DNA of 64,000 nt from Termitomyces sp. T153 (GCA_018296165.2 JACKQL020000019.1:186001-250000), one strand, 5' to 3'. Counted from the first letter of the stretch, positions 47,249 through 59,147 are shown. Made by a program: numbers and translations. Notes: generated by a model from the sequence alone, not told the origin.

Positions 47249-47761
47249 TCAAGCAGCAAGCAACAAGCAGGCTGGCTAGAGGCATAGCAGGCAAGGGGCA
47301 AGCATTCAACAAGAGGCAAAGGTGGAGAGTGAGGCAGAAGGCAAGGGGCCACACTAGCCAAGCTTACAGTTATGCTAGTGAATAGACCTGGAAGCAATGC
47401 TATTGTCTGGATTGCAAATATCCTATCCCAAGGTCCACCTCAATACTACAAGGGTACTAGATGACTAAGTACCTGTGACTGTGACTGTGACTGAGCCAGA
47501 GGCTGCTGACTACAGCCTATATGACAAAGTGGAGGCTGATGACCATAAACTATTGACTAATTGGGTCTGGTAGTAGAAGGATCAATGATCAACAATAATA
47601 TACCATGTGCCAGGTATGATATACCCATTGGGCATGGGAGTTAAGATGGTGAGGGAGTAAGAAGGGGGCCAGGCAGTCTGGAGGTTGGCTAGATAGAGGT
47701 GCCAACTCCATGGACTAAGCTAGGCAAGAGTGGAACAGTCCAAAGACCAGTCTCCTTAGAG
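47175..47761. repeat. Dispersed LTR-like repeat, copy 2
   Basis: Second copy of the repeat at 4386-4902, same orientation, with TATA-like GAGTATAAGGG near the left end and CCAGTCTCCTTAGA at the right. It contains a short ACTGTG run (GTGACTGTGACTGTGACT) that is absent from copy 1. It truncates gypsy element D, whose integrase would be expected on this side. Confidence 0.6.
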
Positions 47762-47829
47762 GGAGCTCATTAAGTATCATGGGTTTACTGCCATTGATTG
47801 GGATGGGTTGTAAGTCAATCATTTGCTTC

Positions 47830-49950
47830 AATTGTTCCAAGTAAAGCTGTGGCTAATATATTTCTTAGTGAGGTAATTTCTCTGGTGGATATTAATGAAT
47901 GCATATATGCTACTTGTTGGTTGACCAAATGATGGAAAGTACCTCAAGGTTGTAAATGAAGCTTGCCAGACCATTGTCAAAGAAGGAGAAAACACTGGCC
48001 TGGGTGCAAGTGTGGCCAACAAGCATAGGCAGAGTACCTTCTCTGCATTCAATGTTGGGTATGCCTATAGTCTAGGAAGTAACAAACCTAGCTTGCATGG
48101 ATAACCAGTCTTATAATTCTATGCTGGCTTGCTTGATTTGGCACCTGGCAATTGAACAGCTGCTGACATATCAGAGCAATAAGTGTCTTTTTTCTTTTAA
48201 ATGCATCCTCCCATCCACCACAGTGTTGTCCTCTGTTTTGATATAGACCATGCAGCAGTTAAATTGGGACAAAAATTCCATCCAGCATGCCTGATGTTGG
48301 AACAAGTCTTGCTGATTCCAAACATTCAACAATGTTTTATGATCTGTGAACACCATGAACTGCACCTGAAAGAAGTTGGCATGCCACTTCTTCAGTGCAC
48401 AAACAATCACAAGAAGCTTCTTCTCATGAAATGGATATTTCGACTCTGAACCCTTGAATGTTTGACTCTCAAACACCACTGGTCATGCAGTTTCCCAGCT
48501 CTCACCAAAAGCCAGCACTGTGCTTGAACAGAAAGTCACTAGCATCTGTTGTCATGAAGTTGAACTTCACAGCTAACCACCAGGCTCTTGATAACATTGA
48601 AAGTAACCTCATGAACTCTATTCCATGTCAATAACTGAGCATCACATTCAACTGTCCTCAATTTGTGCAAATTCTGGTATGATCTGCTAATCTAGGCAAG
48701 AAGATTGCAATGTACTGGACCAACCCAGGAATGCCCTCATGTCTTTGGCACTCTTTGGCACAGGCCATTTGAGAACTCTGTCTACCTTCCAGCTATCTGG
48801 TTCTTTTCCAGCTGGTGATATGTGGTGGCCAAGGAAATCTATAATTATCTTATACAAATGCAACTTTTTTAGGCACACAAACAGGTGAGCTTTTTGCAGT
48901 GTCTGCAACAATTTCCACACATTTGCATGGTACCCCTCAATGTTGTCTGACCAGATGACAATGTGGTTCAGGTATACATAACAAAACTTTCCAATGAATG
49001 CTTTCAATGTGGCCATCACATGCTGCTAATGGATTGTGGGTGCATTTTGCAGACCCATCAGCATTACCAGTCACTCATACAGTCCAAATGTAGTTGACAC
49101 TGCAGTGCAAGGGATATGGTCATGGTGCATGAGGGTCTGAAAGAAGTTGGTGAGGTCAATCACTGCAAAAATCTTTCCTTTTGAACTATATCATGTCTTC
49201 AGTATGTGGAATTGGATAGTTGTCTGGTATGGTTAGCATTCAAACTCTGATAGTCATTAACACACTGAGGCAGTGCAGTCAGGTCTGCCTTGGAGATTAG
49301 AAATGTGGGAAATGTGGACTGGAATGATGACAGTTGAATATGGCCTGCTGCTAAGTGCTTGTAGATCAGGTCTTTCATGCTTCCTGGTATTTGTGGGGGC
49401 ACAAGTATGATCCAGTCTTGATTGCCAAATTTGCATCCTTCAAATGGATTTTAGCAAGCATGTCCTGAGGCAAGTCACAAAAATTTGCTACAGGCTCAAA
49501 TACATTATGCAACTCTTGCTTCATAGCAGCATCCAGCCTGTTCATTGTCTCTTCTGCTGCCAATTTCTCCATGCAACAACAGACTGCCACCACTGGATTG
49601 ACAACAGAGACTTTTTCAAAAAACCCAAGGAATTCCATGTGTTTGAGACAAGCCACACACACAAACTTGAGCTCCTTTACAAGCTTTCCATGGTGCTGAA
49701 GAGTATGATTGTACTTCTTCCTCATGGACACACATTTACAAATTGGCTTTGCAACAAGCAGTTCTGGAGAAAACAAATTATAGTTATTGACTTTATACCA
49801 TACAGTCTGTGTGGAATGGTATATGACATATTGTTTGAGACAAGAAAGGCAAAGCCCAGTATGATGGGCAAACAGAGGTTGGATGGAATTACAGCCCTAA
49901 TGGTACAAAAGGTCCACAATTGATCAACAGATGTGATTGACAATTTGCAG
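47830..49950 (-). pseudogene. Gypsy element D: pol (linker, RT, RNase H), broken
   Basis: Read on the minus strand: a linker with MRKKYNHTLQHHGKL...DLPQDMLAKI (49,375-49,776); the RT N-terminus PPQIPGSMKDLIYKHLAAGH, PTFLISKADLTALPQCVNDY QSLNAN (about 49,200-49,400); the RT thumb YVYLNHIVIWSDN (the YxDD site reads YLNH) with IDFLGHHISPAGKEPDS and KWPVPKSAKDMRAFLG (48,687-49,019); and RNase H SKYPFHEKKLLVIVCALKKW, FTDHKTLLN, VYIKTEDNTVVDG (48,171-48,479). Integrase is not recognised and is probably lost where the repeat at 47,175-47,761 sits. This is a third gypsy lineage, distinct from B and C. The catalytic RT site is mutated and stops are present. Confidence 0.85.
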
Positions 49951-50159
49951 TATTCAGATAATGTTGTACATGTTTTTGAGTTCTACATGTCTTTGAGTTC
50001 TGAGCAATGATTGCTTTAACAGGAATTGGTTCTCTGAGCAAAAAATGGCAGACCCAAACATGAGACTAATCCTGCATCAATTAGAACAAGGGTCAATAAG
50101 CATTGGAACAGTGATTGGTGATGAGATATCCAGTCCCACCACTATACTGGACCACACAT

Positions 50160-51020
50160 AATGAGGCAGCAATACAGGAACATCACTCATGTCAGCTCCC
50201 TCAGTTTCAGTACTCAAATCAAACTCTTTGTCAATTGGCAAGTCAGGGAGAGCAGCAGCAACAGTGATGGGAGATTCAGGAACAACAGCAGCAATGGTGC
50301 AGGGCAGTTTACTTCTCCTCTGAGCAGCTTCAGCAGCGTCAATGACAGCCTGTGTGATTTCTGATAACTGGCCAGATCAGGGAAGGCCTTCACACAATCA
50401 CTGGTGTAGTTGAAGTGGGACAAGGTGCCAAAAAGAAGGGAATTGAGCTTCTGTGTGTAAGCTGCAAAATTCTAGAATGTTTGGTCTGCAGGTTTGAAGT
50501 GAGAAGAAATGATACAATTGTGGAGTTTTTATTCCCAGTCATGAGGCAAGTACATGCTACAGAGCTCTTTGATGAAAGCAGGGAAGAACAGCTTTGAAAT
50601 CACTTTGCAGTTACCCACAATCCAGTCCAAAATGCAATAATCCTTGAACAAGACAAGAACCCAACAAATCTAGTCCTTCTCCTCAATCTTCTTATTATCC
50701 ATGTACACTATTTCATATGCTTTAATGATCTTGGGAGTCAGGCCTTCCATAACAATTGATAGTTTGGTCTCATGGTCTTTGACTATCAGTGTTTTAGCCT
50801 TGGAGGCCATACTGTTGGTTCTGCTAAGCAGTGATGGTGGAACTGGATCAAGTGAACTATCTGAAGTCTCAGAAGACAAGTCAGAGCTTTTGAACTGTAA
50901 TATAATCTTGGTGTCCTTCCCAGCAGTCAGGGTAGCAGTGTTTAACAGGGCAGCTGGACTCAATGCTATTATGACAGATGAGCATGAGGTTGGTGCAGAG
51001 GAGAGTGGAGACAATGCAGT
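50160..51020 (-). pseudogene. Gypsy element D: gag-like region, broken
   Basis: Directly upstream of the pol of element D on the minus strand. The open stretch 50,670-51,014 contains KTLIVKDHETKLSIVMEGLT PKIIKAYE, like the start of gag in some fungal gypsy elements, where a block ending LTPxxLxxFE precedes the capsid. The rest is broken and carries Ser- and Cys-runs from decayed CAG-type repeats near 50,250-50,310. The call rests on position and one motif. Confidence 0.55.
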
Positions 51021-51689
51021 GGCTTGCCTTGCTGCTTGGCTGTGAATGATCAGTGATTAGCAATACTGGAATCAATGGAGTCCAGGACAGTCTGGCTGAT
51101 GATGTGGAATGACAATTATACTGAGTAATCACATGAGTTCTGAGCTACATTCTAGGAGAGAGAGAAAGAGAGAGAAAAGAAACTGACTGTGGCACTCCTG
51201 CCACTATGTACTTGCCTCGCTTGATTCCTTGGTGCTCAAATGGACCCAATCAAGCCCACCATGTGGCAAGTGTCAATGTATACTATCAGTCAACACATAT
51301 AAATTTGAAAATACTTAACCTTCTATGGGTTCTTAAAGACATGCTTGTGGTGCTTGAGACAACAGCAGCTGTCTGACAGACAGTATTCTCCTTCCAATGC
51401 AGAAAACCAGTAATTGGAAAAGGATCATGACAATGATGACATCAATTGACTACTAGCTGAACTTCCTGTTGAGTTTAAATCATTTTTGCAGTCACTCAAA
51501 AGGTATTGCTGAGATTGAGGACATTATTTCTCTAGGAGCCCAAGTCAAATTTGACAAAGACATCACACAAGGAATGATCTACATGCCACTGCTGATGAAT
51601 TGTCTATGAATATATCTGAAAAAGTCTGAAATATAAATTTCTGTGATTTCAAAACATGAATATATCCATAGTTTATGCTTAAAGAATAT
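51021..51689. other. Upstream region of gypsy D; no gene recognised
   Basis: CpG-poor sequence that should contain the 5' LTR and leader of element D. A purine-rich run GGAGAGAGAGAAAGAGAGAG lies at about 51,152. LTR ends could not be fixed because no second copy is in the window. Confidence 0.4.
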
Positions 51690-52205
51690 ATAGATACTAC
51701 AGCTTATACCATCACAAGAGGACTCCTTCAGCATGCTTCATGTATTATAGTGCACACAATGATGAATGCCAACGCAAATCAAAGAAGTCAGCCAAAGAGA
51801 GTGTCAAGCATCGAGACAAGAACTCTATGTATTATTTCAGGTGTCATGGCTGGCTTCATATTACCATTATGGAAGGATTTTCTGTAGCACTCATTGAATC
51901 AAAACATCAGGAGGACCTCCACTGCACTGCAACAACTATGGTCGCATCAATAGGGATACGCCACAATAGGCCCTAGTGAGAATAAGGGTACAGATACGGA
52001 TAAGAATAAAAATAAAAATACGAAAAAAATTCCGTATCGGTGCATTGACATTCCAAAAGATGTCCGAGACTTTATGCATGATCATGCTGCTTCAAATCCA
52101 ACTCAGGTGCGCTTTTCTCACCCATGAATGTAAGTTTGCTCCTAGCCTAGCTTCTCAAAAGCTATGGGATGAAATCCTGAAGTCGTGTACCATATTTAAT
52201 ATTTG
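51690..52205 (+). pseudogene. N-terminal fragment of a MULE/FAR1-like transposase
   Basis: Pieces on the plus strand read HYSAHNDECQRKSKKSAKES, FRCHGWLHITIMEGFSVALI ESKHQ, then (other frame) IPYRCIDIPKDVRDFMHDHA ASNPTQ and LWDEILKSC. This order (a basic segment, CxGWLxI, a His-rich stretch, then [YR]CIDIPKDVRDF and an LWDEIL helix) is what I recall for the DNA-binding N-terminus of MULE-type transposases in Agaricomycetes. The catalytic part is absent. The CpG-poor to CpG-rich switch falls inside this fragment (about 51,770-51,940). Confidence 0.55.
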
Positions 52206-52603
52206 ATACCATCAGACGCGCCAAGAATAGGAGCGCCACACGGACAAAATAAATGTTATATTGATGACCTCTGTGGCACCATATTGATACTTAAAGTTGT
52301 TGACACCACCATTCAGACGGCCACTTTCTTTTGGTATTTTGTGTCACTATCATTATTTTTTGGTTATCATTATGTACAGTGATCAATTGTGATCAAAGAG
52401 AGATACTACATGAAAAGGCTATGAATTCACTATAGTACACATGCGGTTCGTGCTGGTGAACGCGTGGAATGCGGAAAGTCGCATGAGGAAAGTTTCGCCC
52501 GCTTTCAATATACGTACATACACACATGTCGCAATGGTCCAATCCGACTTCCTCGCCCCTCGACTTCATCCGTTGATACTGCAGACCCGCCCATCCAGCC
52601 TAT
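52206..52603. other. Downstream flank of the REEP/Yop1 gene
   Basis: No gene seen. It would hold the 3' untranslated region of the minus-strand gene that ends at 52,604. Confidence 0.5.
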
Positions 52604-53646
52604 TCACTCACTCTTGATCCTCTCATAACCTTTACTCGACCCACTCGCCCACCCGAACCAGCTCGCCCTCCCCTGCACGGCAGGCCTCACATGTCCCTGT
52701 CCTCCTTCATTATCATTATCATGATTATCACCAACCTCGTACCCCTCCACATCACTCGGCACCTCGATCTCCTCGAACCGTCCCGATCCCGAGTTCGTGC
52801 GTTCCCTCAATCCGAAACCTATCTCAGATGTAGAAGCGGAGGATGAAGAGCGGGAAGGGATGATAGTGTCGAGTGCTGCGAGCTCGGCAGCGAGTTTACG
52901 GCGGCGGTCGAGAAGGCTTTGTTCTGCTTTTGAGTTTGAGAATGTGGTGGGGGGAGGTGTGCGGAAGGTCGAAGTAGACGGGGGAGGTGCAGACCTCAAC
53001 AGGGCAGCACCCGACGCCATGATACTCGGCCCATACGCCCTCCAAAGCGATCCAACGATCGCGGTCGGCGCGAGCCCTCTACCCCCTGTATTTGGCTGCT
53101 GCTGCTGCGCACCAGCTGCATTTGGTTGTTGTCCCTGCAAAGACGCAGTCGCAGCATCCCATAGCGCCCTCAGCCGGTCCTGGACGAACCTGTACGCGCG
53201 TGCCTTGAGCTGCGCAAGCGTATTGTCAATCTGTCTCTCGTGTGCATGGAAGAAGGGCTGTAGGTGTGCTGTGTAGATGTATGAGGCACCTTGGGTTTGT
53301 GGGAGGGCGAGGTAGAGCAGAAAGAGAGATTTGAGGGAGTAGTAGAAGGGGATCCTGGAGTTGATTGGTTGTTTTATAGCAAGGTTTAGAGTTGAAAGGG
53401 AGACATACCACGAGACAAGCCATTCAAAGAGGTATTCAACCCCTACGATGCATCCAAGTACAGACCAATACATAAGCCAGCGCTCTATTTCTTCTTCAGA
53501 AGCAGGTCGCTGACTTAAAGTCTTGTAGGAAGCGTAGCCAGGGTAAAGAAATGCTGTTGCGGAACTGTATCACACCAAGTTCAGTACAATTTTCTGAAAA
53601 ATACCTGTCATTACCTGACGATACGGGCTGCAAGGTATAACAGCAT
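52604..53646 (-). CDS. TB2/DP1/HVA22 (REEP/Yop1) family membrane-shaping protein
   Basis: Members of this family are hairpin membrane proteins that curve the tubular endoplasmic reticulum. The start ATG at 53,646 gives MLLYLAARIVSSATAFLYPG YASYKTL, across an intron that joins AG|T. Then SQRPASEEEIERWLMYWSVL GC and EYLFEWLVSW|IPFYYSLKSL (second intron about 53,355-53,408), FLLYLALPQTQGASYIYT and HLQPFFHAHERQID: the complete TB2/DP1 domain. The C-terminal half is Gln/Ser/Pro-rich and ends with acidic DNHDNDNEGG and SSKGYERIKSE. Total about 330 residues, longer than yeast Yop1 because of the tail. It is divergent from the BAH gene with about 190 bases between starts. Confidence 0.9.
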
Positions 53647-53837
53647 CGTTCCCTGCAAAGAATAGTAAATAAAAGGAAATAAAGTCAGTATGTAATGATA
53701 AGTGCAAGAGAAGAACGTTTGTGTCCTCGCGTGGAAAGAGACATGCTGACACAACGGAGATGTCCCAAGTTGAATCAGATCACGTGCTCCAATCAATAAT
53801 AATTGTTGATCTCCGTCCGTTCCACACGTTCCCAGTG
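53647..53837. promoter_or_regulatory. Shared divergent promoter region
   Basis: The 191 bases between the starts of the minus-strand REEP/Yop1 gene and the plus-strand BAH gene must contain regulatory sequence for both if the proposed starts are right. Another in-frame ATG at 53,760 could move the BAH start upstream and shorten it. No TATA box is obvious. Confidence 0.5.
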
Positions 53838-55702
53838 ATGGTTCGTTTGACGATCCAGAAGAAACACAGAAAGAAGCCTGTAGGTGGCGACCCAAATGCA
53901 CCCACTAAAGCTGAATGGGAAGAAATGAAGGAATATGGGTCTTTCATCGGTGCGTCGTGTTCTATGTACTTTTCGACGCGATGGTCGAATAGGCTTGGTA
54001 TATAGTGAAAGACGAGGATGGTGAGGAGCATACGTTTCGAAAAGGCGCATGGTGAGTCGTATATCTACAATGACTATGTTTTTAGAGAAAAAAAATGAAA
54101 ACAGCGCGATTATCCTCCCGAATGGCCGCAAAGTGGGCGAACCAATTGAGATCCACGAGTACTGGGTTGGTAAGATTCGTGACGTGCGTGCCCGCGGAGA
54201 CACGGACGTATGGACGTACGTGCAATGGTATTGGTCCCCACAAGAAGTGCGCACGCACGTCAAATCCTTGTGAGTTTGTCTCTTGATTTCTTCCCGAACT
54301 AACTGAACCACATCAGCGACGATACGCTTTGCAGCCCGTACGAACGCGTTTTTTCTGACAACTTTGACTATGTTTCTACGTCTGCATTTGACGGTCCGTT
54401 GATCCTTTTCTTTCTAGCGTATACTAACTTCTACCACCAGCCGTGGTCCCCCTTTATAAACTCAACGACGGGGACCTCCTCCAGCCGTACATCCCCTGGG
54501 ACACCTTCTACACGCGCTACTCCTTTGAGCACCGCACCCGCATCATTTCGGTGCGCCACTCCCCTCTCCCTCCCGTCCATCTATCAACCAACAACAGCCC
54601 TTCCTCCTCTTCCTCCTCTTCCTCTTCCTCCGATACGCAGCCAAAGCCAGGAGAATACTCGTGTTTGTGCCAGGTACCCTATGCGCCGCTGAGTCTCGAG
54701 ACCCCCGCGCACTTTGCTGTCATGACCACGACCAAGGGAAAGGATAAAGAGAAAACAACATCAGTAACAGGCAAGGTACCTAAATCCCACACACTAATGC
54801 ACTACTGCCCACGTCCGACCTGCCGTCGGTTCTACCATGCCTCCTGCCTTCTTGCAGCGAAGTGTCTAGACCCAGACACGGGCGTAGCGAGCAGGAAACG
54901 CCGCCTGTTATGCGCGTCGCCAGACGTGAAGGGTGAGTTTGTACTTGGTCGTGCGCCTTCTGAGAAGAACGGGACCCAAGCAAACGAAGGAGAGCCGGAA
55001 TCAGAGTTAGAGATGGGGCCAGAAAGGAAACGTATAAGAGTAGGAACGCCAGTTGGGGACTCCTCGATACCTGCGCCTACCACCAAGGCACGTGGGAGAG
55101 GGCGCGGACAGGGTCGTGGGAGAGGGAGAGGTCGAGGTCGAGGTCGATCTCGTGGGAGAGGACGAGGTGGCTCCACCGCTGCCCCCGCCCCACCCACCCC
55201 TTCTCCCTCTCCTTCCCCCTCTTCTGCAGACGACGACGCGGAAATCGAGCTCCTTCTCGCCTCACTCCCGCCCGATCTCGTCCAAATCGCAGAGCAGCCG
55301 ATTGTGCGAGGTGCTGCGTGGCACGCAGGAGGACTCAGTGGGAATTTGGGGACAGTTGTTAGGGCACGAAGAATTGTGTATAAGGCTGTTTTGGGGGGTG
55401 GATGGAACAGTGAGGGAGAGGAGTATGCCTTGGACGGATGGGAGGAGAAGGTGGGGGTTGTTAAGAGGGCGGTTGTTGAATTGGATTCGCGGTCTAGTGT
55501 GGCGGAAGAAGCGGATGGAGATAAAGGCGATGAGGCAGGAGCAAGAGAAGGGGAGGGGGAGGTAGAGGGGAACAAGACAAAGGAAAAGGGAAGAGGGAGG
55601 AGGAGGAGGAGGAAAGCAAGTACAACTACCCGGAAGGTGGACGACCACGACAATGAGGGCGTACTCCCGTTCTTGTGTCCGCAATGTCAGGGCGCTATCT
55701 AG
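53838..55702 (+). CDS. BAH-domain protein with a PHD-like finger split by an RG-rich insert
   Basis: Probably a chromatin reader. Five exons join cleanly: MVRLTIQKKHRKKPVG...SFI | VKDEDGEEHTFRKGAW | AIILPNGRKVGEPIEIHEYW VGKIRDVRA...WTYVQWYW SPQEVR | DDTLCSPYERVFSDNFDYVS TSAFD | AVVPLYKLNDGDLL. The WVGKI and WxYVQWYW blocks mark a BAH (bromo-adjacent homology) domain. Then come CLC (about 54,660), HYCPRPTCRRFYHASC (about 54,800-54,850) and, after about 270 residues, FLCPQC at the very end (about 55,670). Together these give the C4HC3 set of a PHD finger, with a long insert carrying a Gly-Arg run (about 55,090-55,170), Ser/Pro runs and an acidic/Lys-rich tract. The start could also be ATG 53,760. 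Stop at 55,700-55,702. Confidence 0.82.
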
Positions 55703-57600
55703 TATCAACGTTTTTTGTGGGGTCCTTCATATCAGCAGGTTTTTGAACGTCTGCAGTGCGACACATTTGATTGATGGTTGATTTACAAGGTTGATCTTTC
55801 ATCTTCCATACATACATCCTACTCCTGCTCCTATTTTGACTCTGATTCCGACTTGGATTTTCTTGGTATCACTTCCTGCTCGTTCGCTCTGCCTTTCGTG
55901 CCGCTCTTTGAGATGCCCATTCATATGCTGTGCTTGTTCCATTTCTACTAGTATGTCTATTCCTATACCTTATGTCGCCCCACTGCGACCCCCGCACCTG
56001 CTGATCATGCAGGTGGTCTCAAGATGTGACTCATAGTGTAAATTTTAGTTGTTATACATCGGTATACCGTACATATATACATATATACGTTCTTGTCGCG
56101 AAATGCATCCAAGAGATCGGATTGTAGACCCTCCTGAGCTCAGGTTCATCATATACCACTACCTATATGATGATATACATAGTGTACATGTGTATACGTG
56201 TGCGTACATACTCTCGGACCTTATCAATTTTCGAGATTATCTGCACTTCAAGATCCGAGTCTTCATCTGATGAGGCTAGGACTTATTTCACAACATGTTT
56301 CTAGTTCCGTAACTCATCCAAAATTGAATTCTGACTTCAAATTTCCTGTTATTTGCAACCTTCATCTGAACAGGCTTCTCTGATTACTCAATCTGCAAAC
56401 ACAATATTGATTCGTAGGCCGTGAAATTCCGCAATTTTGTCGCTTGTCGAGTCGACGGCGCCACACCTTTCGCCGTAATATGCGCCACCTCCTTTGACAG
56501 AAAAGGAGCGCGGCAGTTGCCGATCCCCAAAAATATAACATCGTCTACCAGCTTCTATCGGATCCTATGGCATGACTGAACACCACGGGATGGTTCTTGA
56601 ATACCACCCGGCTTCAAGGGCGGGCCTGCCCTACAGATTGAGCTTTCATTCTAATCAGTCTCGGGTCGGTCTGAGAGTCTGCCAATGTCTAACACTGATA
56701 TAGTATGCAAGGGTACTATGGCGCGCATGAGAAAATACTGGCCAGGTGACCTTTAGTGCGCAGGGTAATGGTCAAGGTACTACTGGAACACAAATCGTTG
56801 TAAATCACGACCCAGGGGCGCTAGTAAGTAATTCTATACTAGACGAAACATAGTTGATCCACAACTGTTAGAACTGTGCGAACGAGCAGATCTATCGATT
56901 GGGTACCGATACCCAGATAAGGTTTCCTGTCATCAACTCCAGCCCATTTCCGACTTTAACACCTCGATAATAACATTTGACCCGAGCTCGACTGTACGAT
57001 GTGAAATCCAAAATTCAGTCCGAAATGATGGCTATCCAGCAGAACACACGGTTCTTGCTGTGATTTTATCAAACATTCGAGATAAAACGGGAAAGAATAG
57101 ACTGAGCATGACCCTGTCTGGAGGAGAAAAGACGGAGAATGAGATGTGTACATCGACGCTGCTTATGGGCTGCTCAATTCTTGTGGTACAATTCGGTACA
57201 ATCTTGAAAGTGGTGCCGCGGCCAGGAACCACTGCTTCCACAATTGGGAACCGGCGCCGTCCAGTCGAGGATACAATACAATGGCCCATCGTTAATTAGA
57301 TGATTAGTTATGACTTAGTTTTCTTGTCATACTCAATGAATCCTAAGCTTCTCCTTCACGAGCTTGCTTCGTTTCGGCTACAAAATCTGTCCTGTCACGA
57401 CATGGCGACATTGATGGAGACTACTACCTATCTCTACAATACTGGTATATACCTGTAACTATGTCTGATCCGAGTCATCCTGTGTAAAGCTCAGACCATA
57501 TTTCGGTATGAGATACGCTTCATAAGCCCCCTTCACAAGTTCAGAAGGAGAGTCATTTACGCGCACGACTTGCTGACCACGATCAAGGACAATCAAGATA
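55703..57600. other. Intergenic, no gene recognised
   Basis: About 1.9 kb. Short open stretches only. Around 56,040-56,210 there are many TATAC/GTATAC and TACATA steps. A minus-strand frame at 57,459-57,641 (ILIVLDRGQQVVRVNDSPSE) looks protein-like but has no partner exons that I could recognise. Confidence 0.45.
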
Positions 57601-59147
57601 TCGACGAGTGTCGATCCGCTAGCCAATGCAGAATCATTCAATGCTCACTTCCTCCGTCTCCTTAACGCCGTCAATCAGGAGTCCACCATTCCCCTGAATC
57701 TCGACATCGGCCTCGACGTCGCCAAGGACGATTCCACTGCCCAAGCCATCCTCCACGGCATAGCCACCCTGATCGACCGCGTCCGCACAGCCGAGAAACT
57801 TGCAGATCCCCACAGTGTCACCGATACCCCGATGGCCAGTATCCCGTGCCCTACATGTGGACAATTCCCTTCTGCTCTGACCGCCCCGCCCACCATCCTA
57901 GAGCATGCACATGCGCCGCCTCCGGATTTGCCTACGTTCGACAACGAACATGACGAGCTCGTGTACCTGCGGGATGCTGTTCAATCACTCCGTGAACAAG
58001 CGGACGAGTTCCATCTGCTCAAGAGCCAGGTACCAGACGTTGCTCGCGTGTGTGACGCCGTCGCGCGGGGCGATTTGTCCCAGAAGATCACCGTGCCGGT
58101 GCACGGAGCAATCATGGTGCAGATCAAGGACGTTGTCAATACCATGGTTGATAAGCTTAGCCAGTTTGCGAAGGAAGGTACTCGCATTAGTCAGAAAGTC
58201 GGTATGGAACAGTGTGTATTGTTATTCTATTCTTCCCTTTTGCGCAGTATAAACCGGGGTCAGGCACTCATTCTCGATATCGCAGGGACATGGCGCAAAC
58301 TCATGGACGTCGTCAATAAACTCACTACAAGCCATCAACCTTGGAGACCTCTCCAGGCAAGTTAATATCGACGCACGCGAAGAAATCTTGGACTCCAAGA
58401 ACACCGTCAACGGAATGGTCATCCGGTACATGTCTTTTCTTTATCTCATCCTCATCTCTAGCACCAATCCATCAGCCTCCGTGCCCCTACATCTGAAGTC
58501 ACACACGTAACTCTCGAAGTCAGCTCAGAAGGAAAACTCGGCGGCTAGGCGTATGTACCAGAAGGTGTTTGGTTAGAGCTTGTTCGAACACCTTCCCTCC
58601 TCCTTTCACGAATTCAATGTTTCAAAAGAGTCAACCGAATGTCTTTCTCGTTCACTTTACCAAGTCCGTTCGATCACCAACACCACTGCCATTGCGAGAG
58701 GAGATCTCACTCAGAAATTTGAGGAAAAGTGTCGTTTTGTGTGCCTTCTTCACCAGTTTGAGCGGAATATCTGTCCAAAGCGCCGTAAACTTCATGGTCG
58801 ACCAATTGTCAGCCTTGACGAGTGAAGTAACGTGTGTCGTGCTCGAGGTCGGTACGCAGGGTATACTCGGCGGACATGCTACCATCGAAGGCGTATAATG
58901 AACCTGGGCCAACCTCACTCATAATATCCTTCCTCTCCTCTCTCCTCTCTTTCCTAACCCGCCACCACAAGAAAATGGCCTCGAATTTGACTGGCCAAGT
59001 CCGTTACATCTTCGAGGTAACAAAAGTTGTGAATCAGGGTAATCTCACCAAGCTCGTCAACATTGACATCGACGTACAGGGTGAAATTTTGGATTTACAG
59101 TTGAATGTGAATTCAATGGTTGCACAGGTGAGTACGCGAATGAGGTG
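57601..59147 (+). pseudogene. Group III hybrid histidine kinase (Nik1/Os-1 type) relic, HAMP repeats only
   Basis: Reads FNAHFLRLLNAVNQE and AQAILHGIATLIDRVRTAEK LA, then a Cys/Pro linker, then a long HAMP array start: DVARVCDAVARGDLSQKITV PVHG, IKDVVNTMVDKLSQFAKEGT. After 58,200 the frame breaks. HAMP pieces still appear in order: GQALILDIAGTWRKLMDVVN KLT, EVTHVTLEV, ARGDLTQKFEEK (about 58,700), MVDQLSALTSEVT (about 58,800), then MASNLTGQVRYIFEVTKVVN QGNL and DVQGEILDLQLNVNSMVAQ (58,975-59,125). Group III kinases have five to seven HAMP units, then HisKA, HATPase and receiver domains and act in osmotic signalling; here no kinase or receiver part follows. Missing exons and frame shifts make this a pseudogene, probably a partial copy of an intact gene elsewhere. 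Confidence 0.82.

Noticed and set aside
48201..49923. Plus-strand frames across gypsy D
   Set aside because: They are antisense to RNase H and RT motifs that are clear on the minus strand.
54832..55653. A 273-codon minus-strand frame rich in Ser, Pro and Leu
   Set aside because: It is antisense to the last exon of the BAH gene; the plus-strand reading has conserved BAH and zinc-binding motifs and this one has none.
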